Part shown: positions 13,001 to 25,400 of the stretch, one piece after another
Layout of the letters: the number at the start of each line of letters is the position of its first letter
How positions within the stretch are numbered: position 1 is the first letter of the stretch
Source of the DNA: Pterobdella sp. o SKG-2022
Lineage: Eukaryota > Annelida > Clitellata > Hirudinida > Piscicolidae
Direction of reading: 5' to 3'
Length of the DNA: 64,000 nt
Assembly (NCBI GenBank): GCA_964035795.1
Contig: OZ038324.1
Location: forward strand, 7,540,816-7,604,815
Position numbers and translations under genes: made by a program
Notes under the pieces: model-generated
What the model was told of the DNA's origin: nothing
Databases searched by the model: none
Seen by the model: only the letters and a program-made list of their open reading frames with translations

Positions 13001-16000
13001 CAAAACTTATAGTACTAACAACAAAAATAGTAGCTGCAACAGCAAAGACAACAACGAAAATAGCAATAGCAAAACCGACAACAGTTTCAACAACAACAAA
13101 AATAATTGCAACAAAAACAACAACAAAAATAGGAATAACCAAAAAAGTAACAACAGCAGCAGCTACAACAATAGCAGCAGCAACAACAAAAGCAGCAATA
13201 TCAACAGCAGAAGCAACAACAATAGCAACCACAACAACAATAGTAGCAACAACGACAACAGCAGCAGCAACAGCAACAAAAGCAGCAGCAGCAACAACAA
13301 CAATAGCAGCAGCAGCAACAACAATAAAAGCAGCAATATCAACAGCAGAAGCAACAACAATAGCAACCACAACAACAATAGTAGCAACAACCTCAACAGC
13401 AGCAGCAACAACAACAATAGCAGCAGAAACAACAAAAGCATCAAAAACAATAGCAACAACAGCAACATCAACATTAACAATAGCAATAACAATAGAAACA
13501 AGAACAACAACAACAAAAGCAACAACAGAAACAACAACAAAAATACAAACAATAACAACAATACAAGTGTAAATGCCATCTCAACGCTCTCACTTGGTGA
13601 AGACGAAAATTTGGAAAGTGTCACAATTCAAGTACCTTGGCAGTATCCTTAGTAGTGACAACTCGGTTGATGCAGAGGTGGAATCCAGAATCAACGGAGC
13701 AGCCCAAATTTTTCGTCCACTAAGCCGCCTCGTGTGGTACCAGTCGAAAATAAATGTCCACACCAAAGTGAAGCTGTTTAAATCAACCATCTTACCGACG
13801 TTATTATACGGCAGTGAAACATGGAACCTTCTACAACATCACATACAGAGGTTATAGGTTTTCACCAACAGATGTTTGAGAATTATCACCGGCACTTCAC
13901 TATGGGAAAAAATAAAAAATACCCAACTTCGAGGCAAAGCAAATATAGAAAGGATCGATGTGATGATCCAAAAAAGGAGACTGCAATGGCTAGGCCACCT
14001 CGAAAGAATGCCGGTTGATCGATTGCCGAAAAAACTTCTGACAAGCAAAATAACGGATGGTAGAAGACAGCAAGGCGGACAGAAACAGAGATGCCACGAT
14101 CAAGTTCATAAAGACCTCAAAACGCTGAACTTGGTAGATGTATGGAAACAAGAAGCGCACAAAAGGAAACTATGGCGAGAAAACATCACCAAGCGTCTTC
14201 ACGGTCTCAACAGAGAGAAAGAACTAGAAGATAAATCAAAAAATTCCCTAGCTTGCTCATTTGCAGGATGTACCAAAATATGTGCAAATAAAGCTGGCCT
14301 AGCAAACCACTACAGGCAGATACATCAAACACAACAAACCATAAGATGTGAATACTGTGGCCTGAGCTTTAAACACCAAGGCATCCATAACCATCGCAAA
14401 AAATGCTCAACTTCCAATCTATTGCACCTGCCACATGGTGGATAAAAGCAAAGACTGTGTGTGTGTGTATTTCAAAATTTGGAGAAATCAAGTCTTTAAT
14501 ATTAAATTTGGATGTAAACAAAATTGGCGGTCGGGCGGTTAAAAGTGAAAAGTATTAATTTTTAATTGGCTGCGGGAAGAAAACTTCAAAATTTCGACGA
14601 AAGCCATCAGCAAAAAGCCTACATAAAGATTTCAAGAAACTTCGCCTAGCTGATCACTGGCAAGTCAAAAGAAGAACACCACACCAGACCCATAGATAAA
14701 CTGCTCTGCAGTTTAGTGCACCCGCCTTATGGTGGATAAATGCACAAAAGAAAAGGAAAGGTGTGTGTGTTTTTCAATGCAGTAGAAGTGTGTGGGTGTG
14801 CTTACTTATGTATGTGTGTGTGTGTATGAATATCAAGAATAGCAACTTTCCATGAGGCAAGCTCAACATCGAACATCAACAACCACACGCCTCACCTGCG
14901 AGATGTGAGGGTTGTTACAAGGAACATGTTCCAGCAACCACTCTCCCTCACACTCATTCTGCGTCGAGCAGTACCCATCGTTGTCTTGCTTACCAGTGGT
15001 ACGTAGTGAGGGTGGGCTGCGGCACCAGCTGCATGGGAAGGCACTGGGAATGCTCCTGCATGAACCGCAACTTGATGCCAGCAATAAACAGCTGTATACC
15101 TCCACTGTGTGATTGTGTTACAATGCGTCCTTCCAAGAGTGAACCAAAGTGTGTGAAATATGTTGAAAACGAAGAAAGGTGACTAGAAGTGTGTAAGTAA
15201 GGAAAAAATGAATTTTCAGTGATGAAACCCATAACTAGGATCTTGTATAACCATATGGAATAATTATTTGAAATTTCAAGTCTAAAAAAAATTTTTTTAA
15301 TTTAATGAAAATTTGAATCTACAATGGAAAGTTATAGATTTCATTTTTTATCAAAATCTTCATTTTTGGCGTGGAAGTTGAAAAATACCAAAACGGGCAG
15401 GGTGTCTCTAAGAATTTAATATGCAGATCAAAATCACCAGGCAACAAATAAAACTCTCATTCAATTTTTTGGTAAAAACACCTCGAGGAAATAGAAACAA
15501 ATGAGTCATCAAATGAACCTTTAATGTTGAAGGGGTTGTCAAGAAGATTGTTGTTGTGTGATACGGCCACGTGGATGATGGTAGTGGGCGAGGTGGAGTA
15601 GTGATGGTGGTACGATAATTGACATTTTATGATGGAGTAGGAAGAAGAAGACGACGAAGAAAATGGTGATTGTTTATGAAAAGTGGCTGGTGTGTGTGTG
15701 GGTGATCCATCATCATAAGTGAAAATGCACTGAAGAGGCGACTGAAGCTCCTGCGGTGATGATAATGATCCTCAATCAACCAATCTTAAACAAGCAGACT
15801 ATTAATCACCACAACACGCCACTAAACCAACACCAATAACAAGCCCACAATAAGCAACAGATTTACATTGAGGTTAGAAACAAAGACGTTGACGTCCCTT
15901 AGATTGCCGGCAGGTAGGTATATGTTGTGAGAAGGGAGAGGTTCTCCTTCCACCACTTTTTCCAGCTGCTTTGTGAGAGTGTGTGTGTCTTTGGTGTACT

Positions 16001-16919
16001 CCTGCGGCACCAGCATTGGGCAGTTTGATGTGGTGTTGGCTGCGTCCTGAGTGGTAGTGGTGATGAAGGTGGTGGTGGTGTTTATGATGAGAATGAAGAT
16101 TTTTATGGTGGTGGTTATGAGAATAGCAGTGATGAAAGTGATGATGATGATTTCATGCTAAAGATGATTGTTTTGGTATGAAAATAATGAAGGTAGTCCT
16201 GAAAGAATGAGTTTTATACAGATTTGTATCAAAATAAAAGTGAAGATTATCATAAGGGATAATGATGAAGACTGCAATCACGATGATAATAATACGGCTG
16301 TGAAAGAAGCACTAAAAAATGACGTAGAATATAGTGGCGTTTCAAAAACAAATTCGAAAAACTTTAAAATCGTTTGATAGATGCTGAAAGAATGAGAAAA
16401 ATTATCCGACATCAACTGTTTCAATAATTAAACATCGAAGGCATGAAAAAATCGCATGAACACACTCTTTTGAAAATATAAAAAAATTAAAAATAAAAGC
16501 TAAATGAAAAATAAATTGAAAACTGGATTGAAAAACTTTCAACGCTTGAAATTCTTATTTCTAAAGCTTTGTTTTATATTATGCCCCTATTCTTCTTCTT
16601 CCTCCTCCTTCTTTTATACTCTTCATTTTCATTTTTTATGTTCTTTCATCTTTTTTTCTCTCTATTTTTTCTAAATTTTCGTTTGCATCTCTATCTATCC
16701 CTTCATTATATTTCATTCCTCTCCATACTCTCCTATCTCTCCATTAGACTCCAGCATTCTACCTTCCTCATAACTCACCAATATGATTCTGCATTCATTT
16801 CTTCCACGTTTGACACTCTTATCCGTCAAATAAAGATTAGTGAAGTATCAATGACAAAAATATTAAAATATCTACTACTACTACTACTAACACTACTACT
16901 ACTACCACTACCACTACCA

Positions 16920-16971
<52 letters not shown>

Positions 16972-16982
16972 CACTACTACTA

Positions 16983-17043
<61 letters not shown>

Positions 17044-17078
17044 CACTACTACTACTACTACTACTACCACTACTACTA

Positions 17079-17112
<34 letters not shown>

Positions 17113-17300
17113 CACTACTACTACTACTACTACTACCACTACTACTACTACTACCACTACTACTACTACTAACACTACTACTACTACTACCACTACTACT
17201 ACTACTACTACCACTACTACTACTACTACCACTACTACTACTACTAACACTACTACTACCACTACTACCACTACTACTACTACTACTACCACTACTACTA

Positions 17301-17346
<46 letters not shown>

Positions 17347-17363
17347 CACTACTACTACTACCA

Positions 17364-17409
<46 letters not shown>

Positions 17410-17423
17410 CACTACTACTACTA

Positions 17424-17454
<31 letters not shown>

Positions 17455-17516
17455 CACTACTACTACTACCACTACTACTACTACTACTACCACTACTACT
17501 ACTACCACTACTACTA

Positions 17517-17595
<79 letters not shown>

Positions 17596-19224
17596 CACTA
17601 CTACTACTACTACTACCACTACTACTACTACCACTACTACTACTACTAACACTACTACTACTACTACCACTACTACTACTACTACTACCACTACTACTAC
17701 TACTACCACTACTACTACTACTAACACTACTACTACTACTAATAACAATAATTTTAGAAAACATGAGACGGAAAAATTAAAAACAAAAAAATCAAAACAA
17801 AAAGAGCAACAATACTAATAATGATAGTAATAACAACAATAATAAAAACGAACAGAAGAGCAAGGTTGTGAAGTGCAGGAGTGGGTATGTGGACACCACG
17901 AACAACCATGGGCACTGCTTGTACACCTGGTGCAACTAAGAATAACAGTTTGCTATGGTTATTTTTATTATTAACATTATAATTATCATATTTATATTAG
18001 TATTAATAATATTTGTCCATTGTTAATGGCTATTTGGCTGTTGACTTAATATTTAAATCTAGGTTTCCTTTGTTTCATTATAGACCTTACTATTAGTGTT
18101 AATATTTTTTCAATATCATCATCATCTCCTCCAATACCTCCACCACCATCATCCCTATTTCAAATACCTCTGATGTGGTTGGCATAAAAAGAAAGTGATG
18201 GTGGTGGTCACGTGAATGACGTCATCACTCATTACGTGTAACTTCACATTCATGTGATCTGGTGTGTGTTTGTTAGTATGTGTGTGTGTTTCGCCCGTCT
18301 CACTCAGAAAAATGAAGTGACAATTAAATACAGTTTTTGCAAAAAAGACTCTGAACAAATGTGAAAAAGATGGAACAATTTTACTTTTCTTTCTGTAACT
18401 ACCTGATGGTGGACGAATGCAGATCAAGCAAGTGTGTGTGTATGTGTGTACATTGGAAGGAGTTTTTGATTATATTTATAGTTTTATTCAAATGTTCATA
18501 ACAGTTAAACCTATCTAAAAGCGGAAACTATTTTCAACTTATTCATTCTTAGTTTTTGATCAATCACCGGACCCAACCTAGCCAAGCGGTTTTGCAAGAA
18601 CTATCGCTATACGATTAAAAAAGCACAAAAAAACATGTTAAAAATCAAAAAACGCGGGAAAATTTAAAAGGTTTAAATGTGGATCAGAAAAAAAGAATAA
18701 TTAAAATGGAAGCAAAGAAATGTATTGATATGAGTGGCCAATGATGTAGTATGGAAATCTATGGAGCGTTAAGGATTTAATTTCAAGCTTGGGTGGCATT
18801 ATGGGCATTGTGTTTTGTGCGCTTGTTTGTGAATTAATATACTTGCTATATAAAATAATACTCTCACCGAAGAACAAAGATAAAAGCAACAAAAAATTAT
18901 ATCCATCGATAAAATAAAAAATACTACTCGACAAAAAAAAATCAATAAAAGAAAAAAAATCTAGGCCAATAAAAACAACCACAAAAATAAATAAAAAATT
19001 ATTTTTTAGTGTGCAGCGCTATAATAAAAGGCGCGAAAGTCCCAACAAAAGAGTTGTCATGGTTATACAGCATGCACGATAATTCCACATAACACTCCTA
19101 CATCATCTCACTGCGACACAATACACGGTTTTTTTTGACGCTATTAACTTGATGTACAAGCCTTTTGAACCTTTATGTACTTTTGTTGGACTCCTAACTG
19201 GTGGGGTAACTACTACTACTACTA

Positions 19225-19291
<67 letters not shown>

Positions 19292-22200
19292 AAGCCGAAT
19301 TTTGAAAAAAGAAAAGAAATGCGTTTAAATTGAACCGGCTTAATTAACCAAATCAATTTCTGCAAGATTTTTTTTTATCTGAGACGTATTATAACGTTTT
19401 ATACAGAGGCGCCTAGAGCGGTTTGAAATATTAGAGGTCTATTGTTTTTGGGTCTTTGTCCTCTTGATTTATCGGAGCAGATAAAAAATAGGCTGTATGG
19501 TTAAGAACTAAAACAAAAATTGAGTGATGAACTTTAATAGCAGCCTCTGCAGCCAACATAGTTTCTGAACTTGACACTGCATGAACTTCAGTGCTTTGTT
19601 ACCTTTTGCCGAAATAACTTGAAAATTATAACGACAAAAAGAATAAAAAATAAACAAAAAAATTAAAAACAAGAACAATAATAACAAAGCCAGACAACCT
19701 ATAGAAGAATTAAAGAAGGATATGACGTCACGGGGAGACTGGCATTGGAGGAGGTCAGGTGAGAATGCAGAAGTGAGGTTCTGAGAGAGAAACTGGAAAA
19801 CACAGCGGTAGCCGTTGGTGGAGATAGGGAGGTTGGCGATGGAGAAATGCAGCTGTGGTGATGTTTGAGGGTTGGTGAAAAGAAAAATCAATAAAATAAT
19901 AACCATAATACGAATTAATTGTGACAAAATTGTATTTTTCGAAAATTTTTGTTTTTTTACTGTAATAAATGTATCTTTGAAATCTTAATTTTTTGATGAA
20001 TAAAAACAAAATTTTAAAAATACAAGATAATCACAATGTCTTTAAAATAAAAACAATAATAATAATCATAACAATAATAAAAATAATGGTGATAATAGTA
20101 ATTATGTTTAACAATGAGGATAGTAATAGTAGTGTTAGAATGAAAATTATAACAATAACATTGGAAAAAGAAAAATAATAGAAGTAAGAATGAAAGGCTT
20201 GGGTCATAAAAAGCAACTCTCGGTTAGACTGGTCATTAGCTATGACCCACCTAACTGAATGTTCCCGGCGTAACAATTGAAATATTTTTCTAAAATTGAG
20301 AATATAATAAAAATAAAAATACTAAAAATAAACAATAAAAGTAAAATAAGAAAAAAACAATAGAGATGCGACTACCAGAGAGGAAGTTCTGGCGTGGATG
20401 TGTGTGGGTTGTAGGGAGGTGAGTTTGGGACACTCATCCCCTCTGATCCACTGACCTCTGTGGCATCCTGACCTCTCACTGCAGCTGTTGTCATTGGTTG
20501 TTGTTGTTGTTGGGGTTAGTTATTTTTTTTTATTGCTTGGTTTTTGTTTTTGTTGGTTGGTTGCTATTGTTTGTATTGGCTTGTTATATCTTTACAAGTT
20601 GGTTATTTTTTTAATTATTGGTTGGTTATTATTGTTTTTTATCGGTAGCTTTATCATTGGCACTTGTTGTTTTAATCGTTTTTCATTGAACATCGTCTTT
20701 ATTGAACATTTTAGTTTTTTTTATAGTTTTTGATATAGTTGCTTAGTTTTTTTTTGCCTTTATATCCCCCATCTATTTATATCTCATATACTACCATATT
20801 ACATACATACCATCACCACCATCTATTTACGACCCTCCACCACCCCCACATACACCCATCACCGCCAACACCCTCTACAACCAACCTGTTAAGAGAGGAG
20901 CACCAGCCACAATGGGGGTCCCCATACGTCACACAAGCCACACACCCCTTCCGACTGTCACATCTCTCACTCCTCACCTTATATACCTGAGTAATTGTAT
21001 CATAATGTTTGACGTTGGTGTATACCGTATCACAACGTTGTGGGTATTATAATAATGATCTTGTAACTTTATCTTCTGATAGTGATGTGAACTGGATGAT
21101 AATGATGATATACGGATATAAATAGATTTTTGCACATAAATAATATCAACATTGTATTTTGATTGTAACTATTACTATCATTATCAACATTATATTCAAA
21201 TTATTTCACAACAAAGCTCAAATACACCATCAATATTAATGTTACGCCCATCTTCAATACACCCTCGATATTATCACTACATACACTAGCGGTACTGCAG
21301 CTATCATTATTATTGTCGTTGCACATTAATACATTGAGCAATCCATGAAGAGTTGCTTTGATCTGTCCAGCCAGAACTTCATGCAGACGAACGTAAAAGA
21401 TGCTGATGCTTTGCTTTCATGTTAATAATATTTTTTGTGTAATTATTTTGTATATATTCATTACTACTCTCCTCCTACTCCTCATCTTTCACATTATCAT
21501 CCCCCTCATAACCCTTATTAACATCCTCACCATCATCATCATCGACTTTTACCATGCTAGCATTAGAGTTAAAATACTGGTAGGAAACACGAAAAACATA
21601 CTCACGTTAGTGTTATCAGCCACATACAGAAACTGTTCATCACTGCTGATATGGATGTTATTAAGAGGGGATGAATCACTGAGCGATACCTCATCGTACT
21701 GATAAGCCGATGATAAAGAGTCGAGTCTTACCTGCGGGTTGATGATGATAAATGATGACGTATGAGTTTAATTAAATGCCGCAGAATATAGAAAAACTCA
21801 GCGATGTTTAATGGCGGTGATTATGGAGGGCGGAAAATGACAAATTCATCGAGGCGTGTTGGTAGTTATGCGAGGTAAGAGCGTACATCGGCGTGTGATT
21901 TATTGCCAAAAACTTTTGAAACAGCACTGAAAGGAATATGTTTTTGTGATGAATGAAGCTGGGTGCTTGATTAATGGAGCCTTGGTGGAAATTGTAAAAG
22001 AACTTAATTTACAGCATGTTTGACACTAATTTATTCATGCTGCCTTCCTAACGTGGTCGCTTAGGTTGTTCTCAAGACTACAAAACCTGTTTGCGTATTG
22101 TTTCATCAATATTTTGTTGTGAAAATAAAAATAATAATAAAAGAATAAAAATAAGATTAAAAAATAATAATAGTAATAGTAACAAAACTAATACTGCTTA

Positions 22201-22374
22201 TAACAATTTGACTGGCGATCCCAATGATATTGGAAAAAATATAAACAAAAACTAATAGGTATAATGAGAAAATAAGAAATAAAAATAAAAAATAAACTAC
22301 ATATTTAATAATAATAAAAACACCGGAAAACCAAATGAGAAATAGAAAGAAGTAACTAAAAAAATAAAAACAGA

Positions 22375-22417
<43 letters not shown>

Positions 22418-25400
22418 GCAATAACAAAAAAAGTAATAATAATAAAGCAGAAAAAATCGATAGAAAAAAATTGCATGAAATGGAGCATAAAGGAGGCAGG
22501 ATGAAGATTCCATACAGCGCATCAAAACGCCTCCCAAACCTTTTAAATAACAGATTCAGCCGTGTATATGAAACTTGATATCCTCATATTGTGGTGTTGA
22601 AAAGCGCCTTACAATAGGACAAAAAAATATAACTAAAATTTTTTTCCCACGCGTTTAATTGAACTTTTAGTTGCTTAGATTTTGTGTTGAAATGAGAAAT
22701 GTTAAAAAGTATATTAACGAAAATCCATAAGTAGTAAGTCCATCTGCATAAATATAGTTTAAGGCTTAATGCCTTCCTCGAGTTTAATTAAAAACTAAAA
22801 AAGCAATTTTCTGTAAATTTTTCTAACGATCTTTATTGCATAATTACCCGTGTAAGAGGAAACCAAATCATAGCCCCACGGTTCGAATCCCGGTTTGGTC
22901 TTTAAAGTCTCATTTGCTTTCTTAGCAGTAATAAATACATAAGCATTATTTTTTTAAATAAACCACCATTTTAAGGCGTCCCTGATTGGTGGCGATGTAG
23001 AGAACTGTGTGCTGGTTGGGTGTGCTGGAGGTGAGAGAGGAGACCGTGACATCTGGGAGGAGAAGTGTTGCCTTGGAGATGAGGGGGGAAGAAGCGAGGA
23101 TTGGATGGTTGAAGTCGTTGCCGCAGAAGTCGTCGGATATGTTGAAGTTCTGCGGATATTCAATCAATTTTTAAAAAGAATAATTTATTTGAAAGAAAAA
23201 AATAATAGGCAGGTAATTGATTGATTGAGATGGCGAAAAATGAAAGATAAAAGCGATAATGAAATCATGCGATGACGAAATCAATAAACACCGCGGGCTG
23301 GCAGGGTGACTCCCGGATGAAGTGGCCAGGACCGACATTCCCCTTCCCCTGGAAACACAACCGGATGATCTCCAACAACTCACTCCTTATATCGCTCATC
23401 TTGTAGATGCAGATGGCAGATCTGTGTGAGTGTGTGTGTCTGTGTTCCCGTTCGTATTTTTTTGTGCGTAGTTAATACTTATCAAATATCCGATTTCGGT
23501 GGAAAAGTATAAAGCAAATATTAGAAAATTGGAGGTATTTTTGTGGGTAGGTGTGTCGATTTATCATTTTTAATTTGGAACAACTTAGAGCCGCATTTGC
23601 AAACGTGCTTTGAACATTTGCCGGACGTGAGACACACATTGCCGCTTTGAATAATAGATTTTTGCAAGTTGCAGTTCCGCGGTGAATTTCCTTTATGAAG
23701 TAAAATATATTTTGTTTGCGTGCGTTCAGATTGGAATTTTTAAATATTATTTAAGCTCAGCATGGTTGATTTGTTGTGTTGTGAATTTGTTTGTTGTGTT
23801 GAGTGTGGTTGTGAGATTATTGTGTAGCTGTGAGGTTGAAGTATGGTGCAGTGATTGTAGTGTGGTGTGAATGATGCTGCTTGATAGATGAGTAACATAC
23901 ATAGATATAATGGACCGACCCTGGTGAGATGATGGGTGCCTTCTTGGTGATCAGCTCGTCAATGAAGTTCATGGGGTCAACAACCTCCTGTCCATCCATT
24001 ATTTTGCTCTCTTCTTTTTTTTTCGTTTTTTCTTTATTATCGCCCATTTCTTCATCTTTTTCACCTTTTTTATCTTCCTTGTCTTGTTGAGGCGGTTGTG
24101 GTGGTTGCATAGTGTCTTCTGATTGGACGCCAAAAACAGTCACTAGAAGATGTTTGTTGTGGTACTTGGGCACGTTGGACAATTGTGAAGCCAGCATGTG
24201 GCCTGGGCGCAAAAGGTGCACTGCCTGCAACACGTTGTACTTCGTAAGCTTCTTGCCATTCCTTTTACCTGTTCAAATAACTGAATTGTGAAATAAAGCT
24301 TGAAATCGTATAGCAACTCCAAACAAAGAAAATTTTTTTTTCCAAAATACTTGTTTATTTAAGAAAATTCAGCTAAAATTTCTGAATAAACCTTATGATA
24401 ATTCGTTAGCTTAGAACTGAAAAAGCTTCAAAGCATGGTTTGGCAAGACAAAACCCACCCTGGCATTCCAGAGTGGCCTCGATGTACGACAAGAAAAACG
24501 ACTCGTCTCTGTGACAAACTCTGGCCAGTCTGCTGACAAGTTTCTCGTCGGGTGCACTGTTGACCGAGGGCCGTTGTAAAGTGAAGAAGTACGAGTGGTG
24601 CATGTAGTTGAAGGCATCAATGAAGTGGGTCCTGTGAGAAACATCAATTACGTCCATATTGAAGTGATATTGGCCGTTGTAGTCATGATGTAATTTTGTA
24701 GTTGCCGTTGTGTGTTTAGATAAAGGATGAAAAAGTAGATTTATTGGTGTTTGCAATTCAAAATCTTTCTGTGGATATTCCACGGTTATCGTCTTAAATG
24801 ATGTATGCAATGCAGAACTCATGAAAAATATATGCACGACTCTTTTGATGTGGCAAGTTATGAAAGAGATGAACAGATATTGAATATTGTAAGAAACCCA
24901 ACTTCAAAGAGAGACAATTTATTTGGGCAAGTTCATAAATATTTGATGTAGCAAGTCTATCCTATTCACAAAGAATAGTCTATTACCTCAGGGAAATAAT
25001 AATATTTTATATACAATCAAACGTTGCTCTTCTTCCGCGCATGTGCCTAATTACATCTAACCAAACATTCCTCTTCAAAACCGTTATTTTACTTTTTTTT
25101 ACTCTAATTCATATTTTATCCCTTCATCTGTGATATACCCAACCACACACCTATCCACCTATTCACCAACATATCAACCACGCAGCACTAACTTATAAGC
25201 TTCTCGCTGTTGGATGTCGATTTCTAACCTGGAAGGGTTCAGCATATCGGTAGACACCAAGTCAAAGTTCTGTCGATGAAATCATAAGCTTATACGAAAA
25301 TCTTGATTTGAAAGCACTTGTGTACAAGAGTCATATGAATGGACTAATTAAGGCAAGCGCAGTTATTACAGGCTTATTCACGTACCTTCACTTTACGAAC

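Larger units (their letters stand above)
10200..14455 (+). mobile_element. Non-LTR retroelement (LINE), endonuclease-RT type, degenerate copy
   Basis: This copy lies antisense in the plexin intron between exons 18 and 19. Plus-strand frames give an apurinic-type endonuclease (CWNIKSLG; later [12 protein letters not shown] and, after a frame change, TIDYVLINQ near 10,983-11,010), a linker ORF (11,277-11,825), a reverse transcriptase (11,876-12,760) with [27 protein letters not shown] and the catalytic LVYADDIVL, then after a triplet-rich interruption the C-terminal region ([32 protein letters not shown]) and a terminal zinc-finger-like segment. The copy is not functional as read: there is a stop at 10,463 where the protein continues in the same frame, and several frame shifts between segments. 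The layout resembles Jockey/RTE-like elements often annotated as craniofacial-development-protein-2-like. Exact ends and target duplications were not resolved; the 5' boundary is approximate. Confidence 0.85.

Noticed and set aside
12927..13652. Long Val/Ala and Leu frames (minus) and Asn/Ser frame (plus)
   Set aside because: They arise from the AAC/AGC triplet tract inside the dead retroelement, not from an independent gene.
16569..17780. Long open frames of Leu (plus), Ser and Val (minus) over 300-400 residues
   Set aside because: They are translations of the CTA triplet array in three frames and lie in a plexin intron; no non-repetitive protein is attached.
22861..22900. Complete tRNA gene
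   Set aside because: Only the T-loop region is present; no A-box, anticodon arm or proper acceptor stem can be placed.
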